Shown here in pieces: positions 25,879-35,940 of a stretch of DNA of 55,614 nucleotides. The notes below the pieces were generated by a model that saw only the letters and a list, made by a program, of their open reading frames with translations, was not told the DNA's origin and searched no databases. The position numbers were made by a program, and so were the translations under genes. Source of the stretch: an uncultured Prevotella sp. (GTDB lineage: Bacteria > Bacteroidota > Bacteroidia > Bacteroidales > Bacteroidaceae); the NCBI GenBank assembly GCA_946612625.1, contig CAMOEW010000006.1, forward strand, positions 1-55,614. Direction: 5' to 3'. Position 1 is the stretch's first letter, and each line of letters starts with the position of its first letter.

Positions 25879-27123
25879 TTGAAAGAGTTCGTAATATCAG
25901 AGGCAAAGGCCGAGACCGCTGTTCTCGTGGGTCTCATAACCAAAGACCAGGATGAGGCAAAGACGAAGGAATATCTGGACGAGCTGGAGTTTCTTGCCGA
26001 TACTGCCGGAGCCAAAACCGTGAAGCGGTTTACTCAGCGCTGTGCAGGTCCGAGCATGGTGACTTACGTCGGTTCGGGAAAGCTGCTTGAGATAAAAGAC
26101 TACATCAAGATGTGCGAGGACGAGGATGAACCCGTTGGAATGGTGATCTTCGACGACGAGCTGACGGCAAAGCAGCTTCGCAACATCGAGAAAGAACTGC
26201 AGGTGAAAATACTTGACCGCACCAGCCTGATACTCGACATATTTGCCATGCGTGCACAGACCGCCGAGGCAAAGGCACAGGTAGAACTTGCACAGCACAG
26301 GTATATGTTGCCGCGTCTGCAGCGCCTGTGGACCCACCTTGAGCGTCAGGGTGGAGGCTCCGGCGGCGGAGGCGGCAAGGGCACCGTGGGACTGCGCGGC
26401 CCCGGTGAGACGCAGCTTGAAATGGACCGCCGTATCATCCTGCAGCGCATAACGCTCCTGAAGCAGCGTCTTGCCGAGATCGACAAGCAGAAAACCACCC
26501 AGCGCAAGAACCGCGGACGTCTGATTCGTGTGGCACTCGTGGGATATACCAACGTGGGGAAATCCACAATAATGAATCTTTTGGCGAAGAGCGAGGTGTT
26601 TGCCGAGAACAAGCTCTTCGCAACACTCGACACCACAGTGCGCAAAATGGTCATCGGCAATCTGCCTTTTTTGCTTGCCGACACCGTGGGATTCATTCGC
26701 AAATTGCCGTCAGACCTTGTAGAATCGTTCAAATCAACACTCGACGAGGTGCGCGAGGCCGACCTGCTTGTGCATGTGGTGGATATCTCGCATCCTGATT
26801 TCGAAGAGCAGATACGCGTGGTGGAACAGACACTGGGCGAGCTGGGATGTGCCGAGAAACCGTCGATGATCGTGTTCAACAAGATTGATGCCTACACGTG
26901 GGTGGAGAAGGATGAAGACGACCTTACACCCATGACGAAAGAAAACATAACGCTCGGCGACCTGAAACGCACGTGGATGGCAAAGATGAACGACAACTGC
27001 ATCTTTATCTCAGCACGGCAGAAAGAGAATGTCGAAGAGTTGCGTGACTTACTGTATGAAAGGGTGAGGGAACTGCATGTGCAGAAATACCCTTACAACG
27101 ATTTCCTTTATACGGTGGATTAG
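25879..27123 (+). CDS. hflX: GTPase HflX
   Basis: A 414-residue ribosome-associated GTPase that splits stalled or stressed 70S ribosomes. It starts at TTG (25879), two bases after the previous stop; the N-terminus MKEFVISEAKAETAVLVGL is the usual start of Bacteroidota HflX, which supports the rare codon. The HflX N-terminal domain (about 10-150) contains YVGSGK (63-68) and RTSLILDIFAMRAQTAEAK (114-132). The glycine-rich linker and GLRGPGETQLE (171-181) follow, then the G domain: G1 GYTNVGKST (222-230), G3 DTVGFI and G4 NKID. All GTPase motifs are intact. The Gly-rich loop at 157-167 (GGGSGGGGGKG) is characteristic of the family. Confidence 0.96.
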   Translation: MKEFVISEAKAETAVLVGLITKDQDEAKTKEYLDELEFLADTAGAKTVKRFTQRCAGPSMVTYVGSGKLLEIKDYIKMCEDEDEPVGMVIFDDELTAKQLRNIEKELQVKILDRTSLILDIFAMRAQTAEAKAQVELAQHRYMLPRLQRLWTHLERQGGGSGGGGGKGTVGLRGPGETQLEMDRRIILQRITLLKQRLAEIDKQKTTQRKNRGRLIRVALVGYTNVGKSTIMNLLAKSEVFAENKLFATLDTTVRKMVIGNLPFLLADTVGFIRKLPSDLVESFKSTLDEVREADLLVHVVDISHPDFEEQIRVVEQTLGELGCAEKPSMIVFNKIDAYTWVEKDEDDLTPMTKENITLGDLKRTWMAKMNDNCIFISARQKENVEELRDLLYERVRELHVQKYPYNDFLYTVD

Positions 27124-27164
27124 AGTTGGCATAGAATTATTTAAACAGGTAACGAAATAATAAT

Positions 27165-29018
27165 ATGAGAGACTACAGAAATTTGCTAGACGAAGAGATT
27201 CAAGTATTGGAGAAAAACAACTGCTGGGCAGAGGACTGGGACCGCGTGATGGTGGCCGAGAATTTCAAACCGTATAGTTTCCATCGGGTGATGTTCTATG
27301 GCGACATCCGCCTTGGTGAGTTTGAGAAGATGGTCGAAGTGACCAAAGGATTTTTCAAGCACTCCGGCATCAACGATGCCACACTGCGCAACGTCACCGT
27401 GGGCGACAACTGCCTTATAGAGAAGATAGGCAACTACATAAACAACTATGTTATCGGCAACGACTGTCTGATACAGAATATCTGTACGCTTGAGACCACC
27501 GAGGGAGCTACTTTCGGCGAAGGCTCGGTAGTCTCTGTGCTCAACGAGGTGGGCGACGGCAATGTGATTATCTTCCGTGACTTGAATTCGCAGCTTGCCG
27601 CTTTCATGGTTAAGTATTTCGGTGACAAGGACCTGAAGGCGAAGATTACGGCTATGGTGAATGCCAAGGTGGAGGAAACCGTTCCGTCGTGCGGCACCAT
27701 CGGCAACAACGTCAAGATTGTCAATGCCAAGGAAATAGTAAATACCGTGGTGAAGGACGATTGCGAGATATACGGTGCTTCGCGAATCAGCGAAAGCACT
27801 ATTCTCTCGTCGCAGGATGCAAGCGTATATATAGGTACGGGCGTCATCTGCGAGAACTCGATTATCAGCAACGGGTGTTCCATTACCAATTCGGTGAAGA
27901 TGCAAGACTGCTTCGTGGGCGAGGCATGTCAGATTACCAATGGATTCACTGCCGAAGCCAGCGTGTTCTTTGCCAACTCGTTTATGGCGAACGGCGAGGC
28001 GTGTGCAGCCTTCTGCGGACCATTCTCCGCCTCACACCACAAGAGTTCGTTGCTCATCGGCGGAATGTTCTCGTTCTATAATGCAGGTTCGAACACCAAC
28101 TTCTCGAACCACGCATACAAGATGGGGCCGATGCACTACGGCTTTCTGGAGCGCGGTACCAAGACAGCAAGCGGAGCCTACCTGCTTATGCCTGCAAACA
28201 TCGGGGCATTCTCGGTGTGTTTCGGAAAGCTGATGCACCATCCCGACACACGCTGTCTGCCGTTCGCCTATCTGATAGCCTATGGCGAGACGATGTATCT
28301 TGTGCCGGGGCGTAATATCACCACCGTGGGACTGTATCGCGACATCAAGAAATGGCCGAAGCGCGACAAACGCGCACAGAGCTGCCGCAAGAGCGTCATC
28401 AACTTCGACTGGCTCTCGCCATTCACCGTGGGAGAGATTCTTCGGGGAAAACAGATCCTTGAAAATCTGCGCGCTGCTTCGGGCAACGATGTGACAGCAT
28501 ACAACTATCATGAGTATGTGATTAATGCATCATCGCTGCGAAAGGGAATAAAATACTACGACATCGCCCTGCGCATATACATGGGAGCTGTGCTGAAGCG
28601 TGCCATCAAGGGCGGATGGCTGGCAGAGCCGAAGAGCTTAGTGGGAGAGGGTCAATGGAATGACCTTTCGGGACTGCTGCTGCCTGCAAGTGAGGAACAG
28701 CGGTTAGTGGAAGACATAAAGAGCGGTGAGATTACCGACATCGACGATGTCATCGAGCGCTTCTACGAGATTGACCGCAACTACCGCGAATATCAGTGGA
28801 CATGGACTTACAGCGTCATACTCGACTATTATAAGGTTGACAGCCTGACAGAAGAGGTGATGGAGCGTATCCACGACGACTATATCAATGCACGCCGTGC
28901 GTGGATTGCCGAGATTCGCAAGGATGCACATAAGGAGTATGAGATGGGCGACGTTGAGAAAGAGGTGTTCGACAACTTCGTTGAGCAGCTCGACAAGGAG
29001 ATCGAATATGAGAACTAA
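27165..29018 (+). CDS. DUF4954 family protein with left-handed beta-helix (hexapeptide-repeat) fold
   Basis: A 617-residue protein with no signal peptide. Residues about 70-300 show imperfect hexapeptide repeats (for example ATLRNVTVGDNCLIEKIG, and ICENSIISNGCSITNSVKM), as in left-handed beta-helix acyl- and nucleotidyltransferases. Later motifs include FCGPFSASHHKSSLLIGGMF and NFSNHAYKMGPMHYGFLERG, which I associate with the Bacteroidota DUF4954 family. The role is unknown; sugar-nucleotide or acyl transfer is only suggested by the fold. It is 41 bases after hflX and 25 bases before the M16 protease gene, in the same run. Length is normal for the family, and no catalytic His can be assigned with confidence. 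Confidence 0.85.
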   Translation: MRDYRNLLDEEIQVLEKNNCWAEDWDRVMVAENFKPYSFHRVMFYGDIRLGEFEKMVEVTKGFFKHSGINDATLRNVTVGDNCLIEKIGNYINNYVIGNDCLIQNICTLETTEGATFGEGSVVSVLNEVGDGNVIIFRDLNSQLAAFMVKYFGDKDLKAKITAMVNAKVEETVPSCGTIGNNVKIVNAKEIVNTVVKDDCEIYGASRISESTILSSQDASVYIGTGVICENSIISNGCSITNSVKMQDCFVGEACQITNGFTAEASVFFANSFMANGEACAAFCGPFSASHHKSSLLIGGMFSFYNAGSNTNFSNHAYKMGPMHYGFLERGTKTASGAYLLMPANIGAFSVCFGKLMHHPDTRCLPFAYLIAYGETMYLVPGRNITTVGLYRDIKKWPKRDKRAQSCRKSVINFDWLSPFTVGEILRGKQILENLRAASGNDVTAYNYHEYVINASSLRKGIKYYDIALRIYMGAVLKRAIKGGWLAEPKSLVGEGQWNDLSGLLLPASEEQRLVEDIKSGEITDIDDVIERFYEIDRNYREYQWTWTYSVILDYYKVDSLTEEVMERIHDDYINARRAWIAEIRKDAHKEYEMGDVEKEVFDNFVEQLDKEIEYEN

Positions 29019-29043
29019 GGAAAAGTAATCAAAACACAGCTAT

Positions 29044-31944
29044 ATGAAAAATCGAATATGGTATATTTTACCATTATGTCTTTTATATGTTTTTTCTTTA
29101 CATGCCCGTGACTATGAGACTGTAGAGGGCGACTTGATGAAAGCCCGCATATATACTCTCGACAACGGAATGAAAGTGTATATGTCGGTGAACAAGGAGA
29201 AACCGCGTCTGCAGACGTATATCGCCGTGCGCACCGGCTCGAAGAACGACCCAGCGGAGACCACGGGCCTGGCTCATTATCTGGAGCACCTGTTGTTTAA
29301 GGGGTCAACTCATTTCGGAACTTCTGATGCGGCGGCTGAGCGCCCTTATCTCGACAAGATAACGGCTCTGTATGAAGAGTACCGCACGTTGAGCGACCCT
29401 GCGGCGCGAAAGTTGAAATACCATGAGATAGACAGCATTTCACAGCTTGCCGCACAGTACAATATTCCCAATGAGTACGACAAGATGATGGCATTCATTG
29501 GAGCACGCGGTACAAATGCCCATACATGGCTCGACGAGACTATCTACAAGGAAGATATACCCTCAAACGAGCTGGAACGTTGGCTTATGATTGAAAGCGA
29601 CCGTTTCCAGAACATGGTGATACGTGGGTTCCACACAGAGCTTGAAGCAGTATATGAGGAGTATAACCTCAACCTCACTGCCGATGTGAACAAGGTGTTG
29701 GATGCCATGCTGAACAAGCTCTATCCGACGCATCCCTACGGCACGCAGAACACCATCGGCACGCAGGCTCACCTAAAGAACCCGTCGATAGTCAACATCC
29801 AAAACTATTTCGACAAGTGGTATGTGCCTGCAAATATGGCTATCTGTCTTGCCGGCGACTTCGACCCCGACGAGGCTATCCGTCTTGTTGATAAATATTT
29901 CGGTCAGTGGCGCAAGGGTGGCAGCGTAAGCCAACCGGTTTTCCCGGTTCAGAAACCGCTCACAGCCGACCTCGACACTACCGTGGTAGGGCAGGAGGCA
30001 GAACAGGTATGGGTGGCGTGGCAGGCCAAGAACGCCTCGTCGCTTTCCATCGACACGCTGACCGTTATCGACCACATGCTTTCCAACGGCAAGGCCGGAC
30101 TTTTCGATCTTGACCTGAACCAGAAGATGCGTGTGCTCGGTTCATCCGGCGGACTGCTGGCATTCAAGGACTACTCGGCATTCTATCTTGTAGGAATGCC
30201 CAACCACGGACAGAGCCTGAAAGAGGTGCGTCAGCTGATGCTCGACGAGATTGGAAAACTCTGTCGCGGCGAATTCTCCGACGACTTGCTGCAATCAGTT
30301 ATCAGCAATCTGAAACTGAGCGAGCACACAGCTATTGAGAGCAACCAATCGCGGGCAACGGCATTCTACAAGGCATTTATCAACGAGACTCCCTGGGAGC
30401 AGGAAGCTCACAGGCTCGACCGTCTGTCGAAACTGACGAAGAAAGATATCATGGAATTTGCCAGCCGTTTCTTCTCGGCCCACAATGCTTCTATTTATAA
30501 GATAACAGGCGAAGACTCAACCCAGAAGAAGATAGATAAGCCGCAGATTACCGCCATACCCACCAACAGGGATATGGTGAGCAGTTTTGTCAGCAATATA
30601 CAAAAAATGAAAGTGGAGCCGATTCAGCCGCGCTTCGTTGATTTCAACCGCGATATGTTGAAAGGCTCGACGGCTGGAAAACTGCCGCTGCTCTACGTCA
30701 GGAACACCGAGAACGGGCGCTTCCAGCTGTATTTCTATTATAAGTTCGGTTCTGAAGCTTGCCTGCCACTATATTATGCCTCCGATTATCTCGGCTATGT
30801 GGGAACCGACAAGCTGACGGCGGAGCAGGTGCAGCAACAGTTCTACAAACTGGCATGCAAAATGCATGTGGCCGTCAGCGACCGTACTATTACTGTCATG
30901 CTGAGCGGTTTGTCGGAGAATATGGGCGAGGCTCTGCGGCTGATGGATGAAGTGATGAACCACGCCAAGGGCAATCGCCAGTCGTGGGACAGCTACGTGG
31001 GACAGGTGATTAAAAACCGTGCAGACAAAAAACTGGAGCAGGAGCAAAACTTTGCGGCCCTTTCCGACTACGGCAAATACGGACGTTACAACAGTACGCG
31101 CAACATAATCTTGGAGGAGCAGTTGCGCAAACAGGACCCACAGCAGCTGCTCGACATGCTTAAATCGCTTTCCGGCTACGAGCAGACCGTGCTTTATTAT
31201 GGTCCGTTGAGTGAAAAGGAACTCTCGAAAGCCATTGCTTCGGCATATAAGACACCAAAGAAACTGAAGCCTGTGCCAGAAAACAAGCATTACGTATTGC
31301 AGACAACACCCGAAAATGAGGTGCTCATAGCCCCTTACAAGGCTAAGAACATCTACATGACGATGTATAACGACGAGGAAAACCTTGTAAATGTTGAAGA
31401 GACTCCGATACAAGAACTGTTTAATGCCTACTTCGGAGGAGGCATGAACTCCATCGTGTTCCAGGAGATGCGCGAAGCACGTGGTTTGGCCTACTCGGCC
31501 TGGGCCTATTATTTTCAGCCCTCATATAAGGACATGAAGGAATACTTCCAGGCAAACATCATCACTCAGAACGACAAGATGATGGACTGCGTCAGACAGT
31601 TCCGTGCCATTCTCGACACTATACCGCAGAGCCAGGCTGCTTTCGACATTACCAAGGATGCGCTCATGAAGCGTCTTGCTTCGGCACGCACTACGAGGTT
31701 TAATATCATCAACAGCTGGCTTGAGGCAGAGGCCCTCGGTATCGACTACGATATCAGTGAGAAAGTTTACCGTGACGTTCCAGCGCTCACACTCGACGAC
31801 CTAATCACATTTGGAAAGAAGAAAATATCTCACCGCAATTTCCGTTATATTATCTTAGGCGATGAGGCTGAACTCGACATGGAGTCGCTCGGCAGGATTG
31901 GCCCCATAAAAAGAGTATCGACAGAGGAAATTTTCGGATATTAA
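29044..31944 (+). CDS. Secreted M16 family zinc metallopeptidase
   Basis: A 966-residue peptidase with an N-terminal signal peptide (about 1-21). The inverted zinc motif HYLEH lies at 78-82, with the downstream acidic ligand in the [10 protein letters not shown] segment near 200. The second, inactive half of the M16 clamshell is present, including the substrate-binding [17 protein letters not shown] segment near 815. The protein is thus a full-length two-domain processing peptidase, likely periplasmic. It probably degrades or trims small unfolded peptides; the specific substrate is unknown. It lies 14 bases upstream of the fumarase gene, apparently as part of the same operon, though no functional link is obvious. 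Confidence 0.93.
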   Translation: MKNRIWYILPLCLLYVFSLHARDYETVEGDLMKARIYTLDNGMKVYMSVNKEKPRLQTYIAVRTGSKNDPAETTGLAHYLEHLLFKGSTHFGTSDAAAERPYLDKITALYEEYRTLSDPAARKLKYHEIDSISQLAAQYNIPNEYDKMMAFIGARGTNAHTWLDETIYKEDIPSNELERWLMIESDRFQNMVIRGFHTELEAVYEEYNLNLTADVNKVLDAMLNKLYPTHPYGTQNTIGTQAHLKNPSIVNIQNYFDKWYVPANMAICLAGDFDPDEAIRLVDKYFGQWRKGGSVSQPVFPVQKPLTADLDTTVVGQEAEQVWVAWQAKNASSLSIDTLTVIDHMLSNGKAGLFDLDLNQKMRVLGSSGGLLAFKDYSAFYLVGMPNHGQSLKEVRQLMLDEIGKLCRGEFSDDLLQSVISNLKLSEHTAIESNQSRATAFYKAFINETPWEQEAHRLDRLSKLTKKDIMEFASRFFSAHNASIYKITGEDSTQKKIDKPQITAIPTNRDMVSSFVSNIQKMKVEPIQPRFVDFNRDMLKGSTAGKLPLLYVRNTENGRFQLYFYYKFGSEACLPLYYASDYLGYVGTDKLTAEQVQQQFYKLACKMHVAVSDRTITVMLSGLSENMGEALRLMDEVMNHAKGNRQSWDSYVGQVIKNRADKKLEQEQNFAALSDYGKYGRYNSTRNIILEEQLRKQDPQQLLDMLKSLSGYEQTVLYYGPLSEKELSKAIASAYKTPKKLKPVPENKHYVLQTTPENEVLIAPYKAKNIYMTMYNDEENLVNVEETPIQELFNAYFGGGMNSIVFQEMREARGLAYSAWAYYFQPSYKDMKEYFQANIITQNDKMMDCVRQFRAILDTIPQSQAAFDITKDALMKRLASARTTRFNIINSWLEAEALGIDYDISEKVYRDVPALTLDDLITFGKKKISHRNFRYIILGDEAELDMESLGRIGPIKRVSTEEIFGY

Positions 31945-31958
31945 CAACAAATACTTTT

Positions 31959-33605
31959 ATGGCAAACAATGTAGATTTCAAGTATGCTCCAATGTTCCAG
32001 CTGGGCAAGGATGATACCGAGTACCGCCTGCTCACGAAAGAAGGGGTAAGTGTTAGCGAGTTTGAGGGTCATAAGATCCTGAAAGTATCAAAGGAGGCAC
32101 TGACGCTGTTGGCACAGCAGGCGTTTCATGACTGTGAGTTCATGCTACGCCGCGCCCATAACCTTCAGGTGGCTGCGATTCTAAGCGACCCTGAGGCATC
32201 AGAGAACGATAAGTATGTGGCTCTTCAGTTTCTGCGCAATGCCGAGACATCGGTGAAAGGGGTGCTTCCTTTCTGCCAAGACACCGGCACCGCCATCATT
32301 CACGGAGAGAAAGGCCAACAGGTGTGGACAGGCTTCGAGGATGAGGAGGCTCTCTCGCGCGGAGTATATAACACCTATACGCAGGACAACCTGCGCTATT
32401 CGCAGAACGCACCGCTCAACATGTACGACGAGGTGAACACTCGCTGCAATCTTCCGGCTCAGATTGACATCGAGGCTACAGAGGGTATGGAGTACCGCTT
32501 CGTAATGGTGGCAAAAGGCGGCGGTTCGGCAAACAAGACCTACTTCTATCCCATGACCAAGGCAACGATACAGAACGAAGGCACGCTGCTGCCATTCCTT
32601 GTAGAGAAGATGAAAACCCTCGGAACGGCTGCATGTCCTCCCTATCATATCGCTTTCGTCATCGGTGGCACGTCGGCAGAGAAAAATCTGCTTACGGTGA
32701 AGCTCGCCTCAATCAAATACTACGACTCGCTGCCTACTACCGGCGACGAGACCGGTCGTGCCTTCCGCGACATTGATTTGGAGAAGAAACTGCTGCACGA
32801 GGCACATAAGATAGGGCTGGGAGCACAGTTTGGAGGCAAGCATCTTGCCCACGACATACGCGTTGTCCGTCTGCCGCGACATGGAGCCAGCTGTCCCATC
32901 GGCATGGGCGTAAGCTGTTCGGCCGACCGTAACATCAAGGCGAAGATTAATGCCGACGGCATCTGGCTTGAGAAGATGGACGACAATCCCGGAGAGCTGA
33001 TTCCTGCCGAGTATGCCAAGGCCGGCGAGGGTGGTAATCAGATAGTAATTGACCTCGACAAGGGTATCGATGCCGTTCGCAAAGAACTTACTAAGTATCC
33101 TGTTTCCACACGCGTGAACCTTAAAGGTACTATCATCGTAGCCCGCGACATCGCTCATGCTAAGTTGAAGGCACGGCTCGATGCCGGCGAAGGATTGCCA
33201 CAATATTTTAAGGACTATCCTGTTTTATATGCAGGGCCGGCAAAGACTCCCGAAGGTTATCCATGTGGGTCGATGGGACCTACCACGGCTAATCGCATGG
33301 ATCCATACGTTGACGAGTTCCAGTCTGAAGGCGCTTCGCTTGTGATGATTGCAAAGGGCAACCGCAGCGAGATTGTTACCGAGGCATGCAAGAAACATGG
33401 TGGATTCTATCTCGGAACAATCGGAGGCGTGGCTGCCGTTCTCTCGCAGTCGAGCATCAAGAGCATCGAGTGTGTGGAATATCCCGAGTTAGGTATGGAG
33501 GCGGTGTGGAAGATTCGTGTGGAAGATTTTCCTGCGTTCATCCTCGTTGACGACAAGGGCAACGACTTTTTCAAGCAGCTAAAGCCTTGGAAGTGCACCT
33601 GTTGA
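31959..33605 (+). CDS. fumA: Class I (4Fe-4S) fumarate hydratase
   Basis: A 548-residue cytoplasmic fumarase interconverting fumarate and malate, used in the reductive branch of mixed-acid and succinate fermentation in these anaerobes. Both class I domains are fused in one chain. Probable cluster ligands are C106 (LPFCQDTGT), C226 (AACPPYH) and C320 (GVSCSADRN). Their spacing of 120 and 94 residues agrees with what I recall for the Leishmania class I fumarase structure. Other signatures are [10 protein letters not shown] and [15 protein letters not shown]. Oxygen-sensitive class I enzymes are typical of the group. The symbol fumA is used at family level; fumB would be equally valid. Confidence 0.95.
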   Translation: MANNVDFKYAPMFQLGKDDTEYRLLTKEGVSVSEFEGHKILKVSKEALTLLAQQAFHDCEFMLRRAHNLQVAAILSDPEASENDKYVALQFLRNAETSVKGVLPFCQDTGTAIIHGEKGQQVWTGFEDEEALSRGVYNTYTQDNLRYSQNAPLNMYDEVNTRCNLPAQIDIEATEGMEYRFVMVAKGGGSANKTYFYPMTKATIQNEGTLLPFLVEKMKTLGTAACPPYHIAFVIGGTSAEKNLLTVKLASIKYYDSLPTTGDETGRAFRDIDLEKKLLHEAHKIGLGAQFGGKHLAHDIRVVRLPRHGASCPIGMGVSCSADRNIKAKINADGIWLEKMDDNPGELIPAEYAKAGEGGNQIVIDLDKGIDAVRKELTKYPVSTRVNLKGTIIVARDIAHAKLKARLDAGEGLPQYFKDYPVLYAGPAKTPEGYPCGSMGPTTANRMDPYVDEFQSEGASLVMIAKGNRSEIVTEACKKHGGFYLGTIGGVAAVLSQSSIKSIECVEYPELGMEAVWKIRVEDFPAFILVDDKGNDFFKQLKPWKCTC

Positions 33606-33658
33606 CGGTAGAAATATAATAATAACATAACAACCAAACTTAATTAAACTTTATATTT

Positions 33659-34453
33659 ATGCGAGTAATTATTGAACCAAATTATGATTTGATGTCTCAA
33701 TGGGCAGCTAATCATGTAGTAGAGAGAATTAATGCGGCCAAGCCGACTGCTGAGAAACCTTTTGTGCTTGGACTTCCTACAGGATCGTCTCCAATTGGAA
33801 TGTATCGTGCACTCGTGAAAGCCTACAACGACGGAAAGGTTTCGTTCAAGAACGTAGTCACTTTCAACATGGACGAGTATGTAGGACTTCCTGTAGAACA
33901 CCCTGAGAGCTATCACTCGTTTATGTTCACCAACCTGTTCAACCACATCGACTGCCCGAAGGAGAATATCCATATCCTCAACGGCAACGCCGAAGACCTT
34001 GCTGCCGAGTGTGCCAACTATGAGAAAATGATTCGTGACTTCGGAGGTATCGACCTGTTCCTCGGAGGCATCGGTCCCGACGGACACATCGCCTTCAACG
34101 AGCCGGGGTCAAGTCTTACCAGCCGCACTCGCCAGAAGACACTGACCACCGATACTATCATAGCCAACAGCCGCTTCTTCGATAACGACATCAACAAGGT
34201 TCCTAAGACAGCCTTGACCGTCGGTGTAGGAACGGTGATGGATGCTCGCGAGGTGATGATTCTCGTAAACGGTCACAACAAAACCCGTGCTCTTCAGGCT
34301 GCCATCGAGGGAAGCGTGAACCACATGTGGACTATCTCTGCCCTTCAGATGCATCAGCACGGCATCATTGTATGCGACGAGGCTGCTTGCGACGAACTGA
34401 AGGTAAGCACATACAAGTATTTCAAGGATATCGAGAAGGCCAACCTGCTCTGA
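33659..34453 (+). CDS. nagB: Glucosamine-6-phosphate deaminase
   Basis: A 264-residue enzyme converting glucosamine-6-phosphate to fructose-6-phosphate and ammonia, in amino-sugar catabolism. The phosphate loop [11 protein letters not shown] begins at 39. Catalytic residues fall at the same numbers as in the E. coli enzyme: D72 (FNMDEY), D141 and H143 ([12 protein letters not shown]), and E148. The allosteric GlcNAc-6-P site cannot be evaluated by eye. The gene is 53 bases after fumarase, with AT-rich sequence between. A hairpin terminator follows. No nagA or transporter gene is adjacent. Confidence 0.96.
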   Translation: MRVIIEPNYDLMSQWAANHVVERINAAKPTAEKPFVLGLPTGSSPIGMYRALVKAYNDGKVSFKNVVTFNMDEYVGLPVEHPESYHSFMFTNLFNHIDCPKENIHILNGNAEDLAAECANYEKMIRDFGGIDLFLGGIGPDGHIAFNEPGSSLTSRTRQKTLTTDTIIANSRFFDNDINKVPKTALTVGVGTVMDAREVMILVNGHNKTRALQAAIEGSVNHMWTISALQMHQHGIIVCDEAACDELKVSTYKYFKDIEKANLL

Positions 34454-34476
34454 TATACTGCGGGCTTTGCTTTTAT

Positions 34477-34500
34477 AGGGCGGACTGTCATGTCCGCCCT
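34477..34500 (+). terminator. Hairpin between the convergent nagB and purine permease genes
   Basis: AGGGCGGAC (34477-34485) and GTCCGCCCT (34492-34500) form a perfect 9-bp stem with a 6-base loop. It is followed on the plus strand by a T-rich stretch (TGTTGTTGTATT). It most likely terminates nagB; on the minus strand no T-run follows, so for the permease it would be weaker. Confidence 0.7.
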
Positions 34501-34510
34501 TGTTGTTGTA

Positions 34511-35812
34511 TTACATTAATATATATCTCAGCGTGAATATTATTGCCAGTACTACAAGGGTGGCGTTCAGATTTTCAAACCTGCGGGCAATGGCATTGAA
34601 GAGCACGTAGGAGATTATGCCGATAAGGATTCCATCGCTGATGGAACTCGACATCACCATGAGAAAGATGGTGAAGAAACAGGGCAGGCCCTCCTCCCAG
34701 GCGTTGAAATCAATCTTTACAACGTTCATAAACATCATTACGCCAACAATTATCAGTACAGGCGAAGTGGCTGAAGCGGGAATGGCGAGAAACAACGGTG
34801 CGAAGAACAGCGAAATGGCAAAGCAGACAGCGATGGTAAAAGCGGTCAGGCCAGTACGTCCTCCCTCGCTTACGCCAGACGCCGACTCAACGTAAGTGGT
34901 GGTGGTCGATGTACCAACACATGCGCCAACGGTTGTTGCCACGGCATCGGCCATAAGAGCCCGACTAATGCCGGGGATGGTGCCGTCTTTCTTTATGCCG
35001 CCGGTGTTTGCAAGCACTCCCACCAGCGTGCCGATAGTGTCGAACATATCTATGAAGAGGAAGGTGAACACTATCATCATCATGTCGAAGCTCCAAATGT
35101 TGCTCCATTCAAACTGAAAGCAGATGGGACTTACGTCGGGAGGCATTCCCACGATGCCGTTAAGAGTGGTGATGCCCATTGGTATTCCGATGACGGTGGT
35201 CAGCAGGATGCCTATCAGCATGGCTCCCTTTATCCGATATATAAGAAGTGTAGCTGTGATTATAATGCCGATGATGCAGAGAAGGGCCGTTCCGCTGCTG
35301 ATGTCGCCGAGTGTAATGAGCGTTGCGGGGTTGTCGATGATAATGCCGGAATTCTTCAGTCCTAAGCTGGCGATAAACAGTCCTATTCCCACGGATATCG
35401 ATGCTTTGATGGGCATAGGAATGGAATCTACTATTACCTTCCGGATGTTTGTGATGCTCAGTATGATGAAAATAATGCCTTCGATAAGTATTGCTGTCAG
35501 TGCGAACTGCCAAGTGTAGCCCATTGTCAGGCATACGGTATATACGAAGAACGCGTTTAATCCCATTCCGGGTGCCAGTCCGAACGGCATCTTGGCATAG
35601 ACAGACATGATTAAAGTTCCGACAACGCTGGCAATAACGGTAGCAGTGAATACTGCCGACGTGTCCATCCCCTGTTCTGCAAGGGCTGAGAAAATTGAAG
35701 GATTGACGGCAAGAATGTATGCCATTGTAAGAAACGACGTTATACCGGCCATCAGTTCGGTCTTCACTTTGTGCTTCGTAGGGTCGAAGCCGAAGAGAGT
35801 GTGTAATATCAT
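34511..35812 (-). CDS. AzgA-like NCS2-family purine (hypoxanthine/guanine/adenine) permease
   Basis: A 433-residue polytopic inner-membrane transporter. A longer frame reaches 35866, but the promoter at 35836-35867 lies inside that extension. The ATG at 35812, giving MILHTLFGFDPTKHKVKTEL, is therefore the start. That N-terminus and the segments AGITSFLTMAYILAVNPSIF and PFGLAPGMGLNAFFVYTV are diagnostic of the AzgA subfamily of nucleobase transporters. TSTTTTYVESASGVSEGGRTG carries the family's conserved charged signature. Family members are proton symporters for purine bases. About a dozen hydrophobic segments are visible. The gene appears to be a single transcription unit. Confidence 0.93.
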   Translation of the reverse strand: MILHTLFGFDPTKHKVKTELMAGITSFLTMAYILAVNPSIFSALAEQGMDTSAVFTATVIASVVGTLIMSVYAKMPFGLAPGMGLNAFFVYTVCLTMGYTWQFALTAILIEGIIFIILSITNIRKVIVDSIPMPIKASISVGIGLFIASLGLKNSGIIIDNPATLITLGDISSGTALLCIIGIIITATLLIYRIKGAMLIGILLTTVIGIPMGITTLNGIVGMPPDVSPICFQFEWSNIWSFDMMMIVFTFLFIDMFDTIGTLVGVLANTGGIKKDGTIPGISRALMADAVATTVGACVGTSTTTTYVESASGVSEGGRTGLTAFTIAVCFAISLFFAPLFLAIPASATSPVLIIVGVMMFMNVVKIDFNAWEEGLPCFFTIFLMVMSSSISDGILIGIISYVLFNAIARRFENLNATLVVLAIIFTLRYILM

Positions 35813-35835
35813 TATTTTTGCGATTATATTGTTTG

Positions 35836-35867
35836 CAAAAGTACAAATACTTTCTAAAACCGCCAAA
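35836..35867 (-). promoter_or_regulatory. Promoter of the purine permease gene
   Basis: Read on the minus strand, TTTG (35867-35864) is followed after exactly 20 bases by TACTTTTG (35843-35836), a perfect Bacteroidota -33/-7 pair. Transcription would begin around 35830, giving a leader of under 20 bases to the ATG at 35812. This decides the start codon. Confidence 0.8.
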
Positions 35868-35872
35868 CAAAT

Positions 35873-35915
35873 ACATGAAAAAACTAAAAGGGCTACCGGA
35901 AATTAATCCGGTAGC
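35873..35915 (-). terminator. Terminator of clpB
   Basis: GCTACCGG (35892-35899) pairs with CCGGTAGC (35908-35915) around an 8-base loop. On the minus strand the stem is followed by a T-rich tract (TTTTAGTTTTTT). It lies 26 bases after the clpB stop and just before the permease promoter, separating two same-strand units. Confidence 0.8.
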
Positions 35916-35940
35916 TCTCTGTAGGAATATTCTTTTTATC

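Noticed and set aside
35813..35866. Extended start of the purine permease
   Set aside because: The extension contains the gene's own promoter, and family members begin at the MILHTLFGF segment.
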